Assembly: GCF_004168285.1 (NCBI RefSeq)
Contig: NZ_SEWF01000009.1
Coordinates: 62,001-126,000, forward strand
DNA length: 64,000 nucleotides
Source of the DNA: Emticicia agri
Lineage (GTDB): Bacteria; Bacteroidota; Bacteroidia; Cytophagales; Spirosomataceae
Reading direction: 5' to 3'
Positions 24,832 to 34,389 of this stretch are shown one piece after another. A program made the translations under genes and the position numbers. The notes beneath the pieces are model-generated. The model was not told the origin of the DNA. It saw only the letters and a list, made by a program, of their open reading frames with translations, and did not search any database. Within the stretch, counting starts at the first letter, position 1. Each line of letters opens with the position of its first letter.

Positions 24832-25812
24832 TTACGACTCAACCAATTGAGCTAATTTTTCTAAGGGCATTTTTAAATATTTTCTCACCCGCAAATATCG
24901 TTTTATTTTAGGAGGTTTAATATAATCGCACCGAAAATGTTTCCAATACAGTTCATTGTTTTTCAATAAAGCATTTCTGTATAATTCAAATAAGGGAACT
25001 ATATCGGGGCGCTCTTCGAAATTAATACGATTCTGGTATTTCGATACTTCGTTAGCTTTGGCTATGAGATAACCGCTATAATGGAAAAACTGTAAAGGCG
25101 TATTTTCATTGATAAACCATCGGCCATCAATTTGTGAGCAAAACCGTTCATGCAAATTCCAATAGGCAACGTTGTAGCCCAAATGCTTATTTATCAGTAC
25201 TTTGTCAAAATAAACCGGGAAGAAATCAGCCCAGTGCTGGTCAACAAATAACCCGTTGCACAGGTCAATCAGGCATTCCTTTTCTAATTTCTTACACCAC
25301 CAGTCAATCATTTGCTGTGCTGTTTCTGAACGATGTATGGCCACGAAACCAAAATTAAAAATACCCGTATTTACCACATCTTCTTCGTTCTGCCACTTGT
25401 TGTCGTTGTAAGGTGTAGTAATATGTGGCGTAACCACAGTATTGTATTTCTCTAAATTTTCTTCTAAATGAGTCAATTTATCAAAAACAATAATATCAGG
25501 GTCAAAGTAGATGATATTATCTGCTTCGGGATGATTTTTCAGAAAATAATCAATATAAAAAGGTTTTACGGCAGTGTTCAGTTCTGTAATATCATAGCGG
25601 TCGCACATACCGGCTAAGTCGGCAATATTAATCTTATCTAATTCAAGCAATGGATATTCAGGTAGTTTAGAAGTGTCTATATCCTTGGTTTCAAGTTTAT
25701 CAACCAAACCAATGATAAATTTGATATGTGGATTATGTTGCTTTAGCGAGTCTCCTAAAGTATGTGCCTGTGCCAGATAATTGACCGAACAAAGTGTAAA
25801 AGCAAGTGTCAT
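24832..25812 (-). CDS. GT8-like glycosyltransferase
   Basis: 326 residues. The GT-A core has a conserved D104-P-D106 metal motif (YFDPDIIVFD), followed by NTGIFNFGFVAIHRS and a CNGLFVDQHWADFFP block. The C-terminal ~60 residues are rich in basic and aromatic residues, possibly for membrane contact. It is the intact paralogue of the gene at 22882. Acceptor and donor sugars are unknown; the operon suggests surface polysaccharide or LPS core synthesis. Confidence 0.76.
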   Translation of the reverse strand: MTLAFTLCSVNYLAQAHTLGDSLKQHNPHIKFIIGLVDKLETKDIDTSKLPEYPLLELDKINIADLAGMCDRYDITELNTAVKPFYIDYFLKNHPEADNIIYFDPDIIVFDKLTHLEENLEKYNTVVTPHITTPYNDNKWQNEEDVVNTGIFNFGFVAIHRSETAQQMIDWWCKKLEKECLIDLCNGLFVDQHWADFFPVYFDKVLINKHLGYNVAYWNLHERFCSQIDGRWFINENTPLQFFHYSGYLIAKANEVSKYQNRINFEERPDIVPLFELYRNALLKNNELYWKHFRCDYIKPPKIKRYLRVRKYLKMPLEKLAQLVES

Positions 25813-25827
25813 GCGAGATAGAATCTT

Positions 25828-26994
25828 TTAAGACAGGGTTTCTAATAGATTTTCAATTTTCAGAATAGAATTTTCAAAACTATACTGAGTCAGCACCTTT
25901 TCTCTGGCCCTTTCTCCCCATTTGAATTGTCGGTTTTTCTTATAATCAATAATTGCCTGTGCCATTGCCGGAATATCAAGATAAGGTACTATGTGTCCGG
26001 CATCGTCTTCAACAAATTCAGAACAGCCCCCTGTTTTTTCAAAACCAAATATGGGTACTCTTAATAAGGCAGCTTCAAGCATTACTAAGGGAAAAGGGTC
26101 TTCTCTTGAGGTAACCGTGAATACATCAAAGCAATTGATTAATTCAATGGCTTCTGGTGTAGGCTCAATAAAAGTAATCTTATTGGCAAGTCCCATTTTT
26201 GTAGCATCAAAAATAACCTGCTCATAATACTCACCTTCCTTTTTTACACCAACCCATGCAAAATGAATGTTTTCTTCTAAGATTCCCAATACATTTTTAG
26301 CAACCAAAGCAAATATGTCTAATCCTTTTCTCCATTCGGCATTGCCACAGCCGCCAATTAAAAATGATTTTTCAGAAATGCCATATTTAATCTGTATATC
26401 AGTACGGCTGCTAAGAGCAGCACGGTTTAAGACATCTTTGTTATTCACAAAAGAATGAATTACTTCAATTTTCCCTGATGGAACACTGTGCTGCTCAATC
26501 AGATTTTCTCCAACTGCTTTTGAACAAGCAATAAGGCGGGTAGAGTTTTTAAAAAGGAAATCTCTGTTTTCGGCAGAGGAGTACATCTGAATAGAAAATT
26601 CTAATTCATGGATATGCGAAATAAGCGGTATTTTCAGGTAAGAGAGTAATTCGGGCATTACCAACGCCGTAGCAATAGTATTGGCATAAATGCAGTCAAA
26701 ATTTTCGCTTAGTAGTTTTGTTTTGAGTGCCTTTTTTGCCTCCTGGTAGTGATTATTATCTTTCAGTCCTAACTTCTTCAATAGCCTGTCCTGAAAACCT
26801 CCATTGGCATTTGCTTTTTCCTGTGGATATTTTGAAACAGGACATATTGCTTCAAAATCTTTTTCAAGCATACCATCACCCAATAGTAGCAAGTGCATAG
26901 GCATCTGCTTTTTTTGAAAATATTGCATAATATTTAACAAAAAAATCTGTGCCCCAGCACGATTAGCATCATGACTAATGAAAAGGATTTTCAT
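25828..26994 (-). CDS. GT4-family glycosyltransferase
   Basis: 388 residues, two-Rossmann GT-B fold. The N-terminus ISHDANRAGAQIFLLNIMQYF is typical of retaining GT4 enzymes. The C-terminal donor site has GGCGNAEWRKGLDIFALVAK and the EX7E-like segment SREDPFPLVMLEAALLRVPI near 300-320. Cytoplasmic, likely at the inner membrane. It is related in sequence to the GT4 gene at 27708. Its start codon lies 9 bases from one end of a MITE-like element. Confidence 0.87.
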   Translation of the reverse strand: MKILFISHDANRAGAQIFLLNIMQYFQKKQMPMHLLLLGDGMLEKDFEAICPVSKYPQEKANANGGFQDRLLKKLGLKDNNHYQEAKKALKTKLLSENFDCIYANTIATALVMPELLSYLKIPLISHIHELEFSIQMYSSAENRDFLFKNSTRLIACSKAVGENLIEQHSVPSGKIEVIHSFVNNKDVLNRAALSSRTDIQIKYGISEKSFLIGGCGNAEWRKGLDIFALVAKNVLGILEENIHFAWVGVKKEGEYYEQVIFDATKMGLANKITFIEPTPEAIELINCFDVFTVTSREDPFPLVMLEAALLRVPIFGFEKTGGCSEFVEDDAGHIVPYLDIPAMAQAIIDYKKNRQFKWGERAREKVLTQYSFENSILKIENLLETLS

Positions 26995-27002
26995 GAGTTT
27001 AA

Positions 27003-27110
27003 AATTGAGTGATTTGATGATTGAGCGACCGACGCCTGGCGATTTAGTGATTAGGGTTGAATTATTGATAATATTGTTTTAAATATATATATCCACGCAA
27101 TCACTCAATT
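27003..27110. mobile_element. MITE-like 108-base element with 12-bp terminal inverted repeats
   Basis: AATTGAGTGATT (27003-27014) and AATCACTCAATT (27099-27110) are perfect inverted repeats bounding a 108-base non-coding stretch with a GC-rich core (CGACCGACGCCTGGCG) unlike its AT-rich flanks. The right end supplies the stop codon of gmhA. No target duplication is obvious. A non-autonomous element is an inference. Confidence 0.4.
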
Positions 27111-27692
27111 ATTACTTATAACCATTTTCTCGATTAAGAGAATCAGAATATGAATGACCTTAATATGAATTTCCTGAATGCGATCGGCATAACCAAAATG
27201 CGGAACAATAATTTCTACATCGGCTGTACCTTTTAATTTGCCGCCATCTTTGCCTGAAAATATAACTACTTTCATACCTTTTTCACGAGCTGCGTTTACT
27301 GCATTCATGATGTTTTTTGAATTGCCGCTTGTACTGATACCTAACAGAACATCGCCCGAATTACCTAATCCCTCTATAAATCTTGAAAAGACAAAATCAA
27401 AACCAAAATCATTGCCTGTGCAGGAAATATGGCTGGGGTCAGATATGGCAATGGCTGCTAAAGATCTACGGTTTTCTCTGTACCTGCCCGATAACTCTTC
27501 TGCAAAGTGCATAGCATCGCAATGCGACCCACCATTGCCACAAGAAATAATTTTTTTTCCATCTTTTAAGGCACTAGCCATCAAGATAGCGGCCGCTTCT
27601 ATATTTTTAATATTTTCTTCCGACGAAATAAAATTATCAAGCACTCTTTGTGCTTCTTTCAATTCACTTAAAATATCAGTCAGATTATTCAT
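27105..27692 (-). CDS. gmhA: Sedoheptulose-7-phosphate isomerase
   Basis: 195 residues, one SIS domain. It converts sedoheptulose 7-phosphate to D-glycero-D-manno-heptose 7-phosphate, the first step of ADP- or GDP-heptose synthesis. Typical marks are [20 protein letters not shown] near residue 51, the ISTSGNSKN phosphate-binding loop and the C-terminal [19 protein letters not shown] helix. The later heptose genes (hldE, hldD) are not in this window. The stop codon falls in the inverted end of a small repeat element, so the last few residues may differ from relatives. Confidence 0.93.
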   Translation of the reverse strand: MNNLTDILSELKEAQRVLDNFISSEENIKNIEAAAILMASALKDGKKIISCGNGGSHCDAMHFAEELSGRYRENRRSLAAIAISDPSHISCTGNDFGFDFVFSRFIEGLGNSGDVLLGISTSGNSKNIMNAVNAAREKGMKVVIFSGKDGGKLKGTADVEIIVPHFGYADRIQEIHIKVIHILILLIEKMVISNN

Positions 27693-27707
27693 TTTATACG
27701 CTTTGTA

Positions 27708-28814
27708 TTAATTTTCATTAAAAAATTTTACCCACTTTTCAATCTGATTTTTTATGTCAAAATCTAAAGCCCGGTTTTTCAATAATTCTTTATCAATGGT
27801 TGTTTCTTTTCGTTGAATTTTAATCATGGCTTGTGCCAGGTCTTTCGGGTTAAAACTATCAATTACAGTACCCATGCCTTGTAATGAAAACTCAGAAATT
27901 CCTCCCGAATTAAATCCGGCGATCGGTTTTTGCAGAAATGCCGCCTCAATCATGACTAACGGAAACGGGTCTTCTCTGGCTAATAAAACGAATCCATTGG
28001 CTAAATTAAGGTAATCATAATATTCATCAGATTTTTCGCCTACCTGTATAAAATTCAGCTTCTCCTGTTTCATTCGCTGTTCTAAGTAATGCAAAACACC
28101 CGTTTTCTTGATATTTCCTAACCAAAGTAAATAAGTGTTTTCAGGTAAGTTTGCCAACAAATCTAAGGCTAAATCATATCCCTTCCGCAGATTCATTGAA
28201 CCTGACATTACCCATATATAAGCATTCTCAGGAATATTTAATTTTTGTCTCAAATCCTTCTGAGTTTGTTGAATAATTATCTGCTCTGTATCAATAAATT
28301 CATGGAGTAAGATGGTGTTTTTATATCCCATTTGCTTAATCCTTTTTTCGACAATAGCCGAGCAGCAAATGATTTTTTCGGCATTATCAAACTGAAATTT
28401 GAAATCATCATAGACTATCTCATCATATACACTCAACAACTCATGCACATGTACATAGTAAGGCACTTGCAGGCCTTTGGCTAATCTGGCAAATCGAGGC
28501 ATGGTAAGTGTATTCAAATACCATTTATCTGCCTTTAACTGCTTTTGAATCTTCAGAACTCTTGATTCTTCCGGTGTTCGTTTAAATAGCTGATAATAAA
28601 CCCCTTCGTATATTTTATAGAGAAATCCCTTTTGGGTGCGGTTAATAAAAGTCAAATCGGCGGTTGAATGGTTAGCAAAAAGTTCACCATTCTGGCAACT
28701 ATAAATGACCGATTTAATTTTGCCTGACAAATGTTTAAGCAAATACCAAATAAGCATTTCCGAGCCTGTTCGCCCTCCGGTGGGAGTGATAAAAAGAATG
28801 GTTTTCTGCTTCAT
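27708..28814 (-). CDS. GT4-family glycosyltransferase
   Basis: 368 residues, GT-B fold. N-terminal FITPTGGRTGSEMLIWYLL and C-terminal SGSMNLRKGYDLALDL followed by LAREDPFPLVMIEAAFLQKPIAGF match retaining GT4 enzymes; the last block is close to that of the gene at 25828. Its ATG overlaps the stop of the GT2 gene (ATGA), so the two are translationally coupled, and it leads into gmhA with a 15-base gap. Part of the surface glycan assembly row; donor unknown. Confidence 0.87.
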   Translation of the reverse strand: MKQKTILFITPTGGRTGSEMLIWYLLKHLSGKIKSVIYSCQNGELFANHSTADLTFINRTQKGFLYKIYEGVYYQLFKRTPEESRVLKIQKQLKADKWYLNTLTMPRFARLAKGLQVPYYVHVHELLSVYDEIVYDDFKFQFDNAEKIICCSAIVEKRIKQMGYKNTILLHEFIDTEQIIIQQTQKDLRQKLNIPENAYIWVMSGSMNLRKGYDLALDLLANLPENTYLLWLGNIKKTGVLHYLEQRMKQEKLNFIQVGEKSDEYYDYLNLANGFVLLAREDPFPLVMIEAAFLQKPIAGFNSGGISEFSLQGMGTVIDSFNPKDLAQAMIKIQRKETTIDKELLKNRALDFDIKNQIEKWVKFFNEN

Positions 28815-29788
28815 TTAATTTTATAAAAAGTTGGTTTTTTTAGGATAATTTTCCAGAAAAAACCAGAAAAAACGCCAATTGTATTGGCAAATCTTTTCTG
28901 ATTATATAAATCATCGAATGGATTTTTGAGTTTCAATAGGTTAGAGACAATTTTCATCAAAAAAAAGGTTGGCACCCATATCCAATAATGTAACATCATG
29001 AGAAAATAATGAAGTGCACCATATTGCTTGCGGATCCATACTAAGTTAGATAATTGAATCTGCTCATCAAATCGGTTGAAATAGGTATAGTTCTGCGCCT
29101 CTTCATATCGTTCAGGCTTACTTCCCCATTCTTCATGAATAATTCTACAATCTTTAAATACCAGTAATTTACCCAGTTTCCCTAATCTATAACCCCATTC
29201 GGTGTCTTCTCCGTATAAGAAAAACTCCTCATCGAATCCGCCAGTTTTTTCAAATCCTTCTCGCCTGACCATCAGAAAGGCAGCTGCAATATAATCAACC
29301 TGTTCAGGGTCTTCATAACTGGTATAAGGAATGAGTTTATCTAAATATTTTCTGAGCGATGGAGGGGTAATCCAGAAATCTCTTCTGAATGTAAAGGTAT
29401 GATAAAAAGCACGTGGAGTAAGGTCAGGATAAAACTGATACGCTCCTCCGGCAATGGCATCAGGCCGTTTGTCCAGATTCTGCACACATTGGTCAATTAC
29501 ATCTTCAAACAATTTGGTGTCAGAGTTGAGTAATAGAAAGTATCTGCCTCTGGCATTTTTCATGCCCAGATTGTTGGCTCTTCCGAATCCGGCATTATAA
29601 CCCATCGGAATCCATTTCACCTCAGGAAACAGTTTCTTTACATAGCCCTCATCATCACCCTTTGACTGATTATCTACGACAATTACCTCATAACTCACTT
29701 TTGTTGTAAACTGCTGTATTGTTTTCAGACAATCAACAATCAACTCAGGTGTTCGGTAGTTTACAATAATGACAGATACATCAATCAC
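28811..29788 (-). CDS. GT2-family glycosyltransferase
   Basis: 325 residues with GTG start. GT-A fold: VSVIIVNYRTPELIVDCL at the N-terminus, VVDNQS, then LLLNSDT (metal-binding DxD equivalent) near residue 95. KTGGFDEEFFLYGEDTEWGYRLG around 190-215 is characteristic of rhamnosyl-type GT2 enzymes. One hydrophobic segment near the C-terminus may hold it on the membrane. It is 37 bases downstream of the aminotransferase gene and overlaps the next GT4 gene by 4 bases. Confidence 0.88.
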   Translation of the reverse strand: MIDVSVIIVNYRTPELIVDCLKTIQQFTTKVSYEVIVVDNQSKGDDEGYVKKLFPEVKWIPMGYNAGFGRANNLGMKNARGRYFLLLNSDTKLFEDVIDQCVQNLDKRPDAIAGGAYQFYPDLTPRAFYHTFTFRRDFWITPPSLRKYLDKLIPYTSYEDPEQVDYIAAAFLMVRREGFEKTGGFDEEFFLYGEDTEWGYRLGKLGKLLVFKDCRIIHEEWGSKPERYEEAQNYTYFNRFDEQIQLSNLVWIRKQYGALHYFLMMLHYWIWVPTFFLMKIVSNLLKLKNPFDDLYNQKRFANTIGVFSGFFWKIILKKPTFYKIK

Positions 29789-29825
29789 TGATGGACGAAT
29801 TTGGTTTAAGAATGAATGGATTTAC

Positions 29826-30902
29826 CTAAAGGGTTGCATTAACAATGCGGGAAATCTTCTCAACGTCTTTTAAATCCAGGTCATAATACAAAGGTAGTGA
29901 TAATGCCGCAACCGACATTTCTTCAGAAACCGGACAAGGATTATAAAAACCCAGATAGGGGAGTTGATTTAATGACGGATAAAAATAACGTCGTGGTAAA
30001 ATGTGTTCTTTTTTCAGTGCCTCGGTTACTTCCAGTAGTTTTTGCTCAGACGACAACATAACCGGATAGTAAGCATAGTTATATTCAAACCCTTCAATGT
30101 CTTGTTTGGGTTGTTTTAGCTTACTCCAATCTAAGAGAGAGTCATATCTTTCAGAAATAATCTTTCTTTTTTCTATTATATCGGCCACTCTCGGAAGGTT
30201 GCATAAACCCATAGCTGCATGAAACTCTGAATTTTTGGCATTAATGCCAATCATAAAATAATCATCGTTTTTATGCCCGAAACTTCTGTAATGTGCCAGT
30301 TTGGTCAGTAATTCGTCGTCTTTACAAATAATACAACCACCCTCAATGGTATGAAATACTTTGGTAGCATGAAAACTACAGGTAGCTATATCGCCAAAAG
30401 AAAGCACAGATTTGCCATGATAGGTTGCACCGAAACAATGTGCGCCGTCATAAATTACTTTAAGGTTGTGTTTTTGCGCAATCTTTTCAATTTTTTCAAC
30501 ATCACAAGGTCGGCCATATACATGAGTTGCCAGAATGGCTGATGTTTTATCGGTAATGGCTTGCTCAATCAGATTGGCATCAATATTATAAGTATCTGCT
30601 TCAATGTCAACAAAGACAGGCTTTACGTTTTCCCACAGAATAGAAGTGGTAGTAGCGCAATAAGAAAAGGGGGTTGTAATTATTTCTCCTTTCAGGTCAA
30701 GCGCCTTAATGGCAATCTGAAGCGCAATAGTGCCGTTGGTAACATACAAGAGGTTTTTTACCCCAAGGTAATCTTTCAGTTTATCTTCTAATTCACGTAC
30801 CAGTGGCCCATTATTAGTTAACCATGTATTTTCCCAGATACCCTTGATTTTATTCTGGTATTCTTCAAATGGGGGTAAAAAAGATTTTGTTACGTTTATC
30901 AC
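29826..30902 (-). CDS. DegT/DnrJ/EryC1/StrS sugar aminotransferase
   Basis: 358 residues from a GTG at 30902 (then INVTKSFLPPFEEY, the normal family N-terminus); an upstream TTG would add 16 unfamiliar hydrophobic residues. It is a PLP enzyme that makes amino sugars on nucleotide carriers. The family pattern is clear: NGTIALQIAIKAL (cofactor phosphate loop), TPFSYCATTTSILWENVKPVFVD, DGAHCFGATYHGK, and the Schiff-base Lys in SFHATKVFHTIEGG near residue 180. It suggests that the exported glycan contains an amino sugar. A -7 box upstream suggests it starts the downstream transcript. Confidence 0.88.
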   Translation of the reverse strand: MINVTKSFLPPFEEYQNKIKGIWENTWLTNNGPLVRELEDKLKDYLGVKNLLYVTNGTIALQIAIKALDLKGEIITTPFSYCATTTSILWENVKPVFVDIEADTYNIDANLIEQAITDKTSAILATHVYGRPCDVEKIEKIAQKHNLKVIYDGAHCFGATYHGKSVLSFGDIATCSFHATKVFHTIEGGCIICKDDELLTKLAHYRSFGHKNDDYFMIGINAKNSEFHAAMGLCNLPRVADIIEKRKIISERYDSLLDWSKLKQPKQDIEGFEYNYAYYPVMLSSEQKLLEVTEALKKEHILPRRYFYPSLNQLPYLGFYNPCPVSEEMSVAALSLPLYYDLDLKDVEKISRIVNATL

Positions 30903-31028
30903 TATGTTGAAACAAATGTTTAGACAGACGAAGATGCTGAACGAATGCAACGACTATTTTTTGCTCAGAAAAAGGGCATCTTTCAGGTAAAAAATAATTT
31001 TTGAATTAGTTCAAAAAAAAGTAGTTTG

Positions 31029-31036
31029 CAAATGTA
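31029..31036 (-). promoter_or_regulatory. -7 box upstream of the sugar aminotransferase
   Basis: Minus-strand TACATTTG fits TAnnTTTG, in the 202-base gap between the ABC ATPase and the aminotransferase. No -33 TTG at standard distance; an AT-rich inverted repeat TATTATT/AATAATA lies just upstream. Confidence 0.3.
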
Positions 31037-31104
31037 GTTATTATTCGAAAATAATAGAGATGATTTTCAGAATCCTTTAGGCTGATTATTATCATTTTAA
31101 TTTT

Positions 31105-32349
31105 CTAAACCAATCCATCTACTTTCCAGGTCTTTACCGGAATATGTACAGGACGAATGGCACCGGGCCATTTGCCGTACCAACTGGTACCTTCTCTGAA
31201 ATCTGCCACATCAAAGCTGATGGCATCTTCCATAAAGAAAACCGGGTCTGAAGTATCTTTTACTATCATTACCGAAATGTAATAAGAACCATCGTTAAGA
31301 AAATTACCCGGAATCTCCAATAAGCCTTTAATAAGCCCTTTTGAGAAAGTTTTAGACTGGCTACCTACATTGAAGATACATTCACCCGTCATATTATACA
31401 AAAAAACACTCAGATTCAGGTCAGCTTTTTCAAGCATATTCCAGAATTCAAAACTGATTTTCAGCGGAGTTCTTACATCAATATTTTTGCTTCCGTTCAC
31501 TAAATCCGGCAATACTTCTATATTTTTTACTCTTACAAGGTCGTTACCCGGCGCATCTTCAGGTGTTTCCCAGTTCTGGCTTAACTGGAATTTTGAGATA
31601 CTACTCATATAATCGTGTAGTACTTCACCCACTTCGCCGTATTTTACCAGATTGCCTTTTTGCAGAAAAGCTGCCTTATTGCAAAGTCCCTGAATAGCTG
31701 TAGCATTATGACTCACAAATAAAACGGTTCTACCGCCATTCGATACATCTTTCATTTTGCCAAGGCACTTTTTCTGAAATTCAGAATCACCAACGGCCAG
31801 TACCTCATCTACAATTAAAATTTCAGGCTCTAAATGCGCTGCAATGGCAAAACCGAGGCGAACATACATACCTGATGAATAACGTTTGACAGGCGTATCA
31901 AGGAATTTCTCGATTCCGGCAAAATCAACAATTTCATCAAACTGCTTTCTGATTTCATCTTGCCGCATACCTAAAATGGCACCATTCAGAAAAATGTTCT
32001 CTCTTCCGGTCAGTTCTGGGTGAAAGCCCGTGCCAACTTCCAGCAAACTGGCCATTCTACCTCTTACTTTTACCTCGCCGTGTGTAGGTTCAGTAATTCT
32101 GCTCAATATTTTCAATAAAGTCGATTTTCCGGCACCGTTTGACCCTACAATTCCGACTCTATCACCTTGTTCTATATCAAAACTTATACCTTTAAGTGCC
32201 CAGAAAACTTCTCTTGTTTCTTGTTCGTCTTTACTTGTAAAAAACTCCTGTACAAAGCCTGTAAGTGTTTCTTTTAAATTCTGATACTTTTTCTTCTTAT
32301 GACTAAGTATATATTTTTTCGATATATTTTTTATAGTTATTGCTTTCAT
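31105..32349 (-). CDS. wzt: Polysaccharide ABC transporter ATPase with Wzt-type C-terminal domain
   Basis: 414 residues from the ATG at 32349; a GTG four codons earlier is also possible. The first ~245 residues are an ABC ATPase: Walker A GSNGAGKST, the signature YSSGMYVRLGFAIAA, Walker B ILIVDEVLAVGD and the switch His in FVSHN. The C-terminal ~150 residues are a beta-sandwich like the carbohydrate-binding domain of Wzt, which recognises the modified end of the glycan before export. It works at the inner membrane with the adjacent permease, 26 bases away. Confidence 0.93.
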   Translation of the reverse strand: MKAITIKNISKKYILSHKKKKYQNLKETLTGFVQEFFTSKDEQETREVFWALKGISFDIEQGDRVGIVGSNGAGKSTLLKILSRITEPTHGEVKVRGRMASLLEVGTGFHPELTGRENIFLNGAILGMRQDEIRKQFDEIVDFAGIEKFLDTPVKRYSSGMYVRLGFAIAAHLEPEILIVDEVLAVGDSEFQKKCLGKMKDVSNGGRTVLFVSHNATAIQGLCNKAAFLQKGNLVKYGEVGEVLHDYMSSISKFQLSQNWETPEDAPGNDLVRVKNIEVLPDLVNGSKNIDVRTPLKISFEFWNMLEKADLNLSVFLYNMTGECIFNVGSQSKTFSKGLIKGLLEIPGNFLNDGSYYISVMIVKDTSDPVFFMEDAISFDVADFREGTSWYGKWPGAIRPVHIPVKTWKVDGLV

Positions 32350-32375
32350 TCGAAATGCCACTCAAGGGTACAATG

Positions 32376-33212
32376 TTAGATGTAATCGACAAAAGAGTTT
32401 TCGTTCTTCCGGAAAAACCAAATTGCAAAGATGACTGAAATAGTTACAAATACAAGTGTTGGTATTAAACTTTGCCAATTAAAAGGAGCGTAGTCGCCTA
32501 ATAAAGACCATCGGAGGCCATCAATGGTACCAACTACCGGATTAAGGTTATAGTAAGGATACCACCACGCATCTTTTTGTTGTTCGCTGGTATATCCAAC
32601 CGGAGAGATAAAGTAGCCAAACTGCACCACAAAAGGAATAATCTGAGCAATATCACGGTATTTAACATTCAGAACCGAAGCTATTAAGCCAAAACCAAAT
32701 GCTCCGAGATAGGCCAGAAGCATAAATAAAGGAGCAAATACTATATGCCAGCTGGGAACAAAATGATAATAGATGCAAAAGACAAAAAACATGGCAAAGG
32801 CTATCAATGCATCTAAAAGCCCTACTAAAAGAGAACTGAAAGGAATGATGATACGAGGAAAATATACCTTTGAAACCAGATTGCTGTTACCGACAATACT
32901 ATTACTGATTTGTGCCAGACACTGAGAAAAAAACAACCAGATTATTACCCCTGGTATTACAATAATCATATAGGGTAAAGAGGCATCGACTTCCATCTTG
33001 GCTATTTTACCAAAAGCAAATGTCATGACCAGGGCAGTTAATAAAGGCCGAAAAACTGCCCAGGCTATGCCTAAGACAGTTTGTTTGTAGCGTACCATTA
33101 CATCACGCTTGCCTAATATCCAGAATAATTCTCTTTGTCGCCAGACTTCTTGCCAATAATGTAGTGCTGATTTCCCCGCTTTAATTACTATTTCGTTCTC
33201 CGATTTTTTCAT
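32376..33212 (-). CDS. wzm: Polysaccharide ABC transporter permease
   Basis: 278 residues with six predicted membrane helices, ABC-2 type. The N-terminal cytoplasmic YWQEVWRQRELFWILGKRDVMVRYKQTVLGIAW segment (about 19-51) and the QFGYFISPVGYT block are typical of Wzm/KpsM exporters. It moves lipid-linked glycan across the inner membrane, powered by the ATPase next to it. Confidence 0.93.
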   Translation of the reverse strand: MKKSENEIVIKAGKSALHYWQEVWRQRELFWILGKRDVMVRYKQTVLGIAWAVFRPLLTALVMTFAFGKIAKMEVDASLPYMIIVIPGVIIWLFFSQCLAQISNSIVGNSNLVSKVYFPRIIIPFSSLLVGLLDALIAFAMFFVFCIYYHFVPSWHIVFAPLFMLLAYLGAFGFGLIASVLNVKYRDIAQIIPFVVQFGYFISPVGYTSEQQKDAWWYPYYNLNPVVGTIDGLRWSLLGDYAPFNWQSLIPTLVFVTISVIFAIWFFRKNENSFVDYI

Positions 33213-33253
33213 TCACAAATCTAATTCTTTCAAACAAAAATAAAACTTTTAAC

Positions 33254-34354
33254 TTAGCTCACCAATTCCTGATAGGTTTTACGAACAATGATGAATATCA
33301 GACAAACAAAAAAGCCCAGAAAAGCCCCAATTTTTGTGCTTCCTCCAACCGTATAATCTTTACGCAATAAAGGTAAACGAACCGGTTGTAGCAAGGTAAA
33401 TAAGGGTGTCTGATGTATCAATAGCATTCTCAGGTTTTCAACTGTTGCCATTTGCGTATAAAACTGGTTCGAAATATAAGTATTATTTCTGTTTAACTGC
33501 TGCTGACGCATGGGTGCAGTAGGGTCAACGGCATTCATGTTCTGAAAGGTAGTAATAGCTAACTGACGGTCTGTTGAATTCAATTTGCTTTGTAAATCAT
33601 TTAACCGGGCTACCTGAATATCTAAAATTTCCTGTGTCTTTTTTGTGCGCACTTCTTTATAAAATTCCTCCAAAGTCTTTAACAGGGTTTCCAACCATAT
33701 TTTTGTCAGCATTTCGTTGTTGGTGGTTGCCGATAAAATCATAATTGAGCCATTTTTATCTAAAGGCTTTAATTCGGTCTGTTTCAGTAGTTTTTCATAA
33801 ATGGTAGCTACCAGTTCGTTTTCAACCTTTGTGAATTTTTCGGGACTTTTTGGGGTAAATCTGAAATTAATAGCGGCTTTGTTGGGCTCATGAAACATAT
33901 CGCCACCCCATTCATTGGTTCTTATATCACTACTGTCTTTGTAATAATTAATAAACAATGTCTTTCTGTTTCCCACTTCTACCTCTTTCATCAAAGCCTT
34001 TTCGTACAAGGTTTTTGATGAAATAACCAGACCGAAGTTACCACCGCTAAATAAATCGGTAGATTGCGCACCACCGCCCATTCCACCAACACCAAAGGCA
34101 GTAGCAAGGCCGGCAAAGCCGCCCATACCCCCTTGGTTAGGATTTCCAGACTCAAGGTTAAATTGAATTTCACCATAGTACTGAGACTCCTTGAAGTTTT
34201 GTATATCAAGTAAGATACTTAGTAAAGTACCTAATGCAATACCTATCAATAGTAGTTTCCACTCACTGCCAATCAGCTTAAAAACATTTATTATTTTCTG
34301 AAATAAATCTTTTGTACTGATTTGCTCTTCTTGTATGATTTGTGTTTCAGCCAT
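33254..34354 (-). CDS. Wzz/KpsE-like polysaccharide co-polymerase
   Basis: 366 residues. Two membrane helices, near 32-50 (LLLIGIALGTLLSILL) and 335-358 (GAFLGFFVCLIFIIV), flank a periplasmic region with coiled-coil segments, the layout of chain-length determinant proteins. A glycine/methionine-rich loop (GGMGGFAGLATAFGVGGMGGG) near 73-95 is a feature I recall from Bacteroidota members. It bridges the inner-membrane exporter and the outer-membrane channel encoded upstream. It lacks a kinase domain. Confidence 0.85.
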   Translation of the reverse strand: MAETQIIQEEQISTKDLFQKIINVFKLIGSEWKLLLIGIALGTLLSILLDIQNFKESQYYGEIQFNLESGNPNQGGMGGFAGLATAFGVGGMGGGAQSTDLFSGGNFGLVISSKTLYEKALMKEVEVGNRKTLFINYYKDSSDIRTNEWGGDMFHEPNKAAINFRFTPKSPEKFTKVENELVATIYEKLLKQTELKPLDKNGSIMILSATTNNEMLTKIWLETLLKTLEEFYKEVRTKKTQEILDIQVARLNDLQSKLNSTDRQLAITTFQNMNAVDPTAPMRQQQLNRNNTYISNQFYTQMATVENLRMLLIHQTPLFTLLQPVRLPLLRKDYTVGGSTKIGAFLGFFVCLIFIIVRKTYQELVS

Positions 34355-34389
34355 TTGTTTAATTAAAATAGTGTTGTGTTGCAGCCTGG

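Noticed and set aside
33991-34209. 72-codon second frame inside the Wzz-like gene, possibly a frameshift
   Set aside because: The main frame is continuous with both membrane helices; the second frame reflects the glycine-rich repeats.
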